Source: Dictyobacter kobayashii (GTDB taxonomy: Bacteria; Chloroflexota; Ktedonobacteria; Ktedonobacterales; Ktedonobacteraceae). From it: a DNA stretch of 64,000 bases. The stretch is from contig NZ_BIFS01000001.1 in NCBI RefSeq assembly GCF_003967555.1, positions 2,480,001 to 2,544,000 on the forward strand. The letters are read 5' to 3'. Below, piece after piece: positions 60,992 through 64,000 of this stretch. The position numbers and the translations under genes are program-made. Every line of letters starts with the position of its first letter. Position 1 is the stretch's first letter. Below the pieces are notes generated by a model. It searched no databases. It had not been told where the DNA came from and saw only the letters and a program-made list of their open reading frames with translations.

Positions 60992-61510
60992 ATGACGGAG
61001 CCAACACTTCCACTTATCACATTCTATAAAGGCTGGGGAGCCTACCAGCAAAATCTGATCGAAATCATCGCGCCGCTTTCGCCAGAACAGCTGGCCTTAC
61101 CCGTCTCATCTGGCTGGACGATTGGGATGGTGGCCCAACATATAATTGCTAACCGGGTCTGGTGGTTCCAGGTGTGGATGGGCGAGGGAAGTCCCGAGCT
61201 TGCTCCCATCGCACACTGGGACCCTGCGGATGAAGTGGAATCGCCCGCACTTGAGGCCACTGAACTGGTTGCCGGGCTTGAGTCTACCTGGAGCATGGTC
61301 TCCGAGTCCCTTACCCGCTGGACGGCCGCCGATCTCGGACAGGTCTTCCAACTTCCAGCCGCCTTGAGAGAAGAAGAACGTAAATACTTCTCTCCATCCA
61401 CACTGCAATGGATCGTCTGGCATGTTCTTGAGCACGAGATCCACCACGGAGGCGAGCTTTCCTTAACCCTCGGCAAGCATGGTCTGCCGGGGATCTATGG
61501 CAACGCATAA
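60992..61510 (+). CDS. DinB-family protein
   Basis: A 172-residue four-helix-bundle protein. Metal-ligand histidines are placed as in DinB/YfiT proteins: VAQHIIANRVWW (about 50) and WHVLEHEIHHGGEL (about 148). The group includes damage-inducible proteins and thiol-dependent S-transferases using mycothiol or bacillithiol; the activity here is unknown. GGAGC lies 9 bases before the ATG. The insertion sequence begins about 100 bases downstream. Confidence 0.88.
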   Translation: MTEPTLPLITFYKGWGAYQQNLIEIIAPLSPEQLALPVSSGWTIGMVAQHIIANRVWWFQVWMGEGSPELAPIAHWDPADEVESPALEATELVAGLESTWSMVSESLTRWTAADLGQVFQLPAALREEERKYFSPSTLQWIVWHVLEHEIHHGGELSLTLGKHGLPGIYGNA

Positions 61511-61612
61511 CTGATCCTGTTCAAGCAGCATACAGCCAGGTGTCGCTCCGGTATACAATTAACTTGAAATATACTGTTAAATCCAAACATCTCAGGCGAG
61601 GGTGTAAAATAT

Positions 61613-63330
61613 TTTGGCTCTTCCGCACTTTCCGTGCTAGTTTTGCAACCTTAGTTCGTAGAATCATGAGAAGAGAAAATTTCTCGCTCGTGAATTATCA
61701 AAAGTAAGGTGCTTCTTTTTCCTATGCTTCCTTTCTCGTTATCAGGATTTGAAATTCAGCAGATCGCCCATGAAGGGACCTCTCTGACTATTACAGCCCA
61801 TACCACCAGTACAACGGCCGTTTGCCCAACCTGCCAGCACATCTCGCATCGTGTGCATAGTTATTACACTCGTTCTCCCCACGATCTCCCGGTGAGTGGT
61901 CAAACAGTCCAGTTGATCTTATCTGTGCGGCGTTTTCGTTGCCAGAATCGGCAGTGTGCTCGGCAAACCTTTGCCGAACGCTTGCCGGAATTGCCCCTCT
62001 CTGCTAGACAAACGGCTCGTTTAGGCGCCATCCTGGAGAGTATTGCCGTCGTCCTCAGTGGACAGGCTGGTTCGCGCTTGGCCGAGCAATTATCCATGCC
62101 AGTGAGTGCAGATGCTCTCCTACGGCGAGCCAAAAAAGCTCGATCGACATCTCCTCTGACTCCAAGGTATGTAGGCGTCGATGATTTTGCGTTTCGACGT
62201 GAGCGGACCTATGGAACCATTCTCGTTGATTTAGAGACACACCACCCAATTGATCTGCTAGAGGATCGCAGCTCAGAAACCCTTGCAGCATGGCTTAGAC
62301 TGCATCCTGGCATCGAAATCATCAGTCGAGATCGTTCGACGGAATATCTACGTGGTGCCACGGAAGGAGCTCCACAGGCCCAACAAGTCCTTGATCGTTG
62401 GCATGTCGTAAAAAACCTTCGGGAAGCCGTTGAGCGGTTTCTCAACCGGATTCAGAAACAACAGCATGCTCATCCGAATACCCATCAAGAGGTATTTCCC
62501 CGCCAAAAACGGACCAAAGGTGAACAAGAGCGTTCTGAAGGATCACGGCGTCGCCGCTTGGCCCTCTATCATCAGGTCATTGACCTACACAAACAAGGGG
62601 GAAGTATTCTGGGTATTGCTCGCCAACTCAACATCAGTCGCCAAACCGTACGGAAATTTGTGCAAGCGCCTGATTTCCCTGAATTTCAAAGAGTTCCTCG
62701 TACGAAGAGTGCTATTGATGCGTTTCGACCCTATCTGTCTAAGCGTTGGCAAGAAGGATGTCATCAGAGCAGGCAGTTATGGCAGGAATTGCAAGAACGT
62801 GGGTTTACTGGCAGTCACATGATGGTATACCGATGGGTTCAACTTCAAAAAGACGCTGGTGCTCAGCCTCTTGACCCAATCCATACTCCGGCGAGAGCAC
62901 CGGTAAAAGATATGGCACCACGTCATCTGGCTTGGGTGTTTCTCCGTGACGTTAAACGCTTAGAAAAACAAGAGCTGCAGGCACTTGCTCACATCCGTCA
63001 AGAGGAGCATGCCGATATGGTCTACAGATTCACCCAGCAGTTTGTGGCGATGGTCAAAGAACGAAATGCGAGGCCGCTGGATACCTGGCTAGAAGCGTGT
63101 CAGATGAGCGGAATCAGCGAACTGGCAACCTTTGCTCAAGGATTGAACAAAGAAGTTTCAGCACTTCGAGCGGCGTTAACGCTCCCCTACAGCAATGGGC
63201 CAGTGGAGGGAAAGATCAATAAGCTGAAGTATATCAAGCGTTCCATGTATGGTCGAGGGGGCTTCCCATTATTGCGCCAACGTGTTTTGAAGTCAGCATA
63301 AACTAGCACGGAAAGTGCGGAAGAGCCAAA
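61613..63330. mobile_element. ISL3-family insertion sequence
   Basis: A 1718-base element with perfect 31-bp terminal inverted repeats (61613-61643 and 63300-63330), ends TTTGGCTCTTCCGCACTTTC inward. It contains one transposase gene that fills almost the whole element; its stop codon overlaps the right inverted repeat. The expected 8-bp target duplication is not visible (TAAAATAT on the left, GTACTTGA on the right), so either the flanks have changed or recombination joined two copies. The intact ends and frame suggest that it is or was recently active. Confidence 0.92.
61709..63301 (+). CDS. ISL3-family transposase
   Basis: A 530-residue DDE-type transposase. The N-terminal zinc finger (CPTCQHISHRVHSYYTR ... 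RFRCQNRQCARQTFAERLPEL) and the core GVDDFAFRRERTYGTILVDLE, SRDRSTEYLRGATEGAPQAQQVLDRWHVVKNL and the final GPVEGKINKLKYIKRSMYGRG fit ISL3 transposases, with the Asp, Asp and Glu of the catalytic triad in these three blocks. An HTH segment (GSILGIARQLNISRQTVRKFV) interrupts the core. The start is GTG 61709 or ATG 61724; neither has a good ribosome site. Confidence 0.93.
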   Translation: MLLFPMLPFSLSGFEIQQIAHEGTSLTITAHTTSTTAVCPTCQHISHRVHSYYTRSPHDLPVSGQTVQLILSVRRFRCQNRQCARQTFAERLPELPLSARQTARLGAILESIAVVLSGQAGSRLAEQLSMPVSADALLRRAKKARSTSPLTPRYVGVDDFAFRRERTYGTILVDLETHHPIDLLEDRSSETLAAWLRLHPGIEIISRDRSTEYLRGATEGAPQAQQVLDRWHVVKNLREAVERFLNRIQKQQHAHPNTHQEVFPRQKRTKGEQERSEGSRRRRLALYHQVIDLHKQGGSILGIARQLNISRQTVRKFVQAPDFPEFQRVPRTKSAIDAFRPYLSKRWQEGCHQSRQLWQELQERGFTGSHMMVYRWVQLQKDAGAQPLDPIHTPARAPVKDMAPRHLAWVFLRDVKRLEKQELQALAHIRQEEHADMVYRFTQQFVAMVKERNARPLDTWLEACQMSGISELATFAQGLNKEVSALRAALTLPYSNGPVEGKINKLKYIKRSMYGRGGFPLLRQRVLKSA

Positions 63331-63338
63331 GTACTTGA

Positions 63339-64000
63339 CAGACTCCGTTCTGGACCAAACAGAGTCAGAAACCACGATCCAACCCTCATCATATCCTCCC
63401 ATGCCCGGTCTCATTTATCAGAGGCCGCCGTCACCGCGTCGATGTTCCCTATGCATTGCCCAAGGATGAACTTGAGGAAAAACGTCTCAATTTTCAACAC
63501 TATGCACTCCACAAATTGCTGGGAGGAAACTATTATGCTCCCATCGATCACACAGTGGAGAGGATTCTCGATGTTGGAACAGGGACAGCACAATGGGCAT
63601 ATGAGCTCGCACGCCAATTTCCGCATGCGCAGGTGTGTGGTCTTGATCTTGAACAACCACGGGGAACCAGCTTTCTTGCGCCGGGTAATTATTCGTTTGT
63701 GCGAGGAAATATCCTGGAGCCACTGCCATTTCCTGATAACATCTTTGATTTTGTGCATCAACGACTCCTCATCAGCTCCATCCCAACCGCACTCTGGTCT
63801 GCCGTTTTGCAGGAACTCATCCGTGTCACTCGGCCAGGTGGCTATATCGAACTGGCAGAAGCCGGAAATTGCTATCACCATGTCGGCGTACACACCTACA
63901 CCTTTCTTCAGTGGGGCCAGGCAGCGAGCACCAAAAAAGGCATTGATCTGGCATCAGTGAAACATCTCGGTGAGCTGTTGACCAGAGCTAAATTAGCACA
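63339..64000 (+). CDS. SAM-dependent methyltransferase, cut by window end, start uncertain
   Basis: An open frame (codon phase of 63441) runs from just after a TGA at 63336 through the window end. It encodes RGRRHRVDVPYALPKDELEEKRLNFQHYAL, then the SAM-binding motif ILDVGTGTAQWAYEL, the acidic end of strand two in CGLDLEQ, GNILEPLPFPDNIFDFVHQRLL and RVTRPGGYIELAEAG, a class I methyltransferase. No in-frame ATG or GTG precedes the conserved part, and the insertion sequence ends only 8 bases upstream of this frame. The 5' end was probably lost or displaced when the element inserted. The 3' end lies outside the window. Confidence 0.75.

Overview
The window looks like chromosome of a Ktedonobacteria-type member of the Chloroflexota. 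This is inferred, not proven, from a mosaic of traits: a tig-clpX-lon cluster, an F420-type PPOX protein, a sedolisin with YFAEG repeats, a GAP1-like giant protein, orphan 5S rRNA genes, many GTG starts, middling GC, and a dense load of palindromic repeat elements between genes.

Layout. 0-6 kb: an unrecognised partial ORF, an XRE/TPR regulator, repeat element A, a sortase substrate with its sortase, and a membrane Ser/Thr kinase. 6-13 kb: tRNA-Leu and tRNA-Gly, then tig, clpX and lon, then a frameshifted DUF4870 gene. 13-23 kb: a 5S rRNA gene beside an 88-bp perfect palindrome, a short LarC, an alpha-L-rhamnosidase, a sugar isomerase-like protein, a metallophosphoesterase, repeat element D, a YtxH protein, a receiver-only response regulator, tRNA-Lys, a PPOX protein, and a second 5S gene followed by tRNA-Gly. 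23-38 kb: a 1519-residue GAP1-like protein, an MBL-fold hydrolase, a sedolisin, a PAS-GAF histidine kinase split at an A8 slippery run, an M20 peptidase, and a split GT39-type membrane glycosyltransferase. 38-52.5 kb: the most coherent system in the window (below). 52.5-59 kb: a two-component system divergent from one of two paralogous MHS-type MFS transporters. 59-64 kb: YceI, a zinc-ribbon protein, DinB, an ISL3 insertion sequence, and a methyltransferase cut by the window end.

The 38-52.5 kb block reads as a poly(3-hydroxybutyrate)/3-hydroxybutyrate utilisation locus. It encodes a TetR regulator, an acyl-CoA ligase, a Liv-type ABC importer (livHMGF) in one operon with 3-hydroxybutyrate dehydrogenase, the importer's lipoprotein binding protein with an alpha/beta hydrolase, a secreted PHB-depolymerase-type esterase, and acetoacetyl-CoA synthetase. 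All five promoters carry one 16-bp palindrome, consensus ATGAYWCATGWRTCAT, at or just downstream of the -10 box. The proposed flow is: polymer cut outside, hydroxybutyrate imported, oxidised to acetoacetate, activated to acetoacetyl-CoA, with one repressor governing all units. The enzymes and sites are seen in the sequence; the transporter substrate and repressor identity are inferred.

The second theme is repeats. One family of elements (A-F) has conserved inverted GC-rich termini and long internal hairpins of varying sequence; in A and D the hairpin arm has been amplified into tandem arrays. A second family (G, H) has a different GC-rich head and hairpin. Several genes (DUF4870, histidine kinase, GT39) are interrupted by single-base frame changes, so either base-level errors or genuine decay or recoding must be considered.
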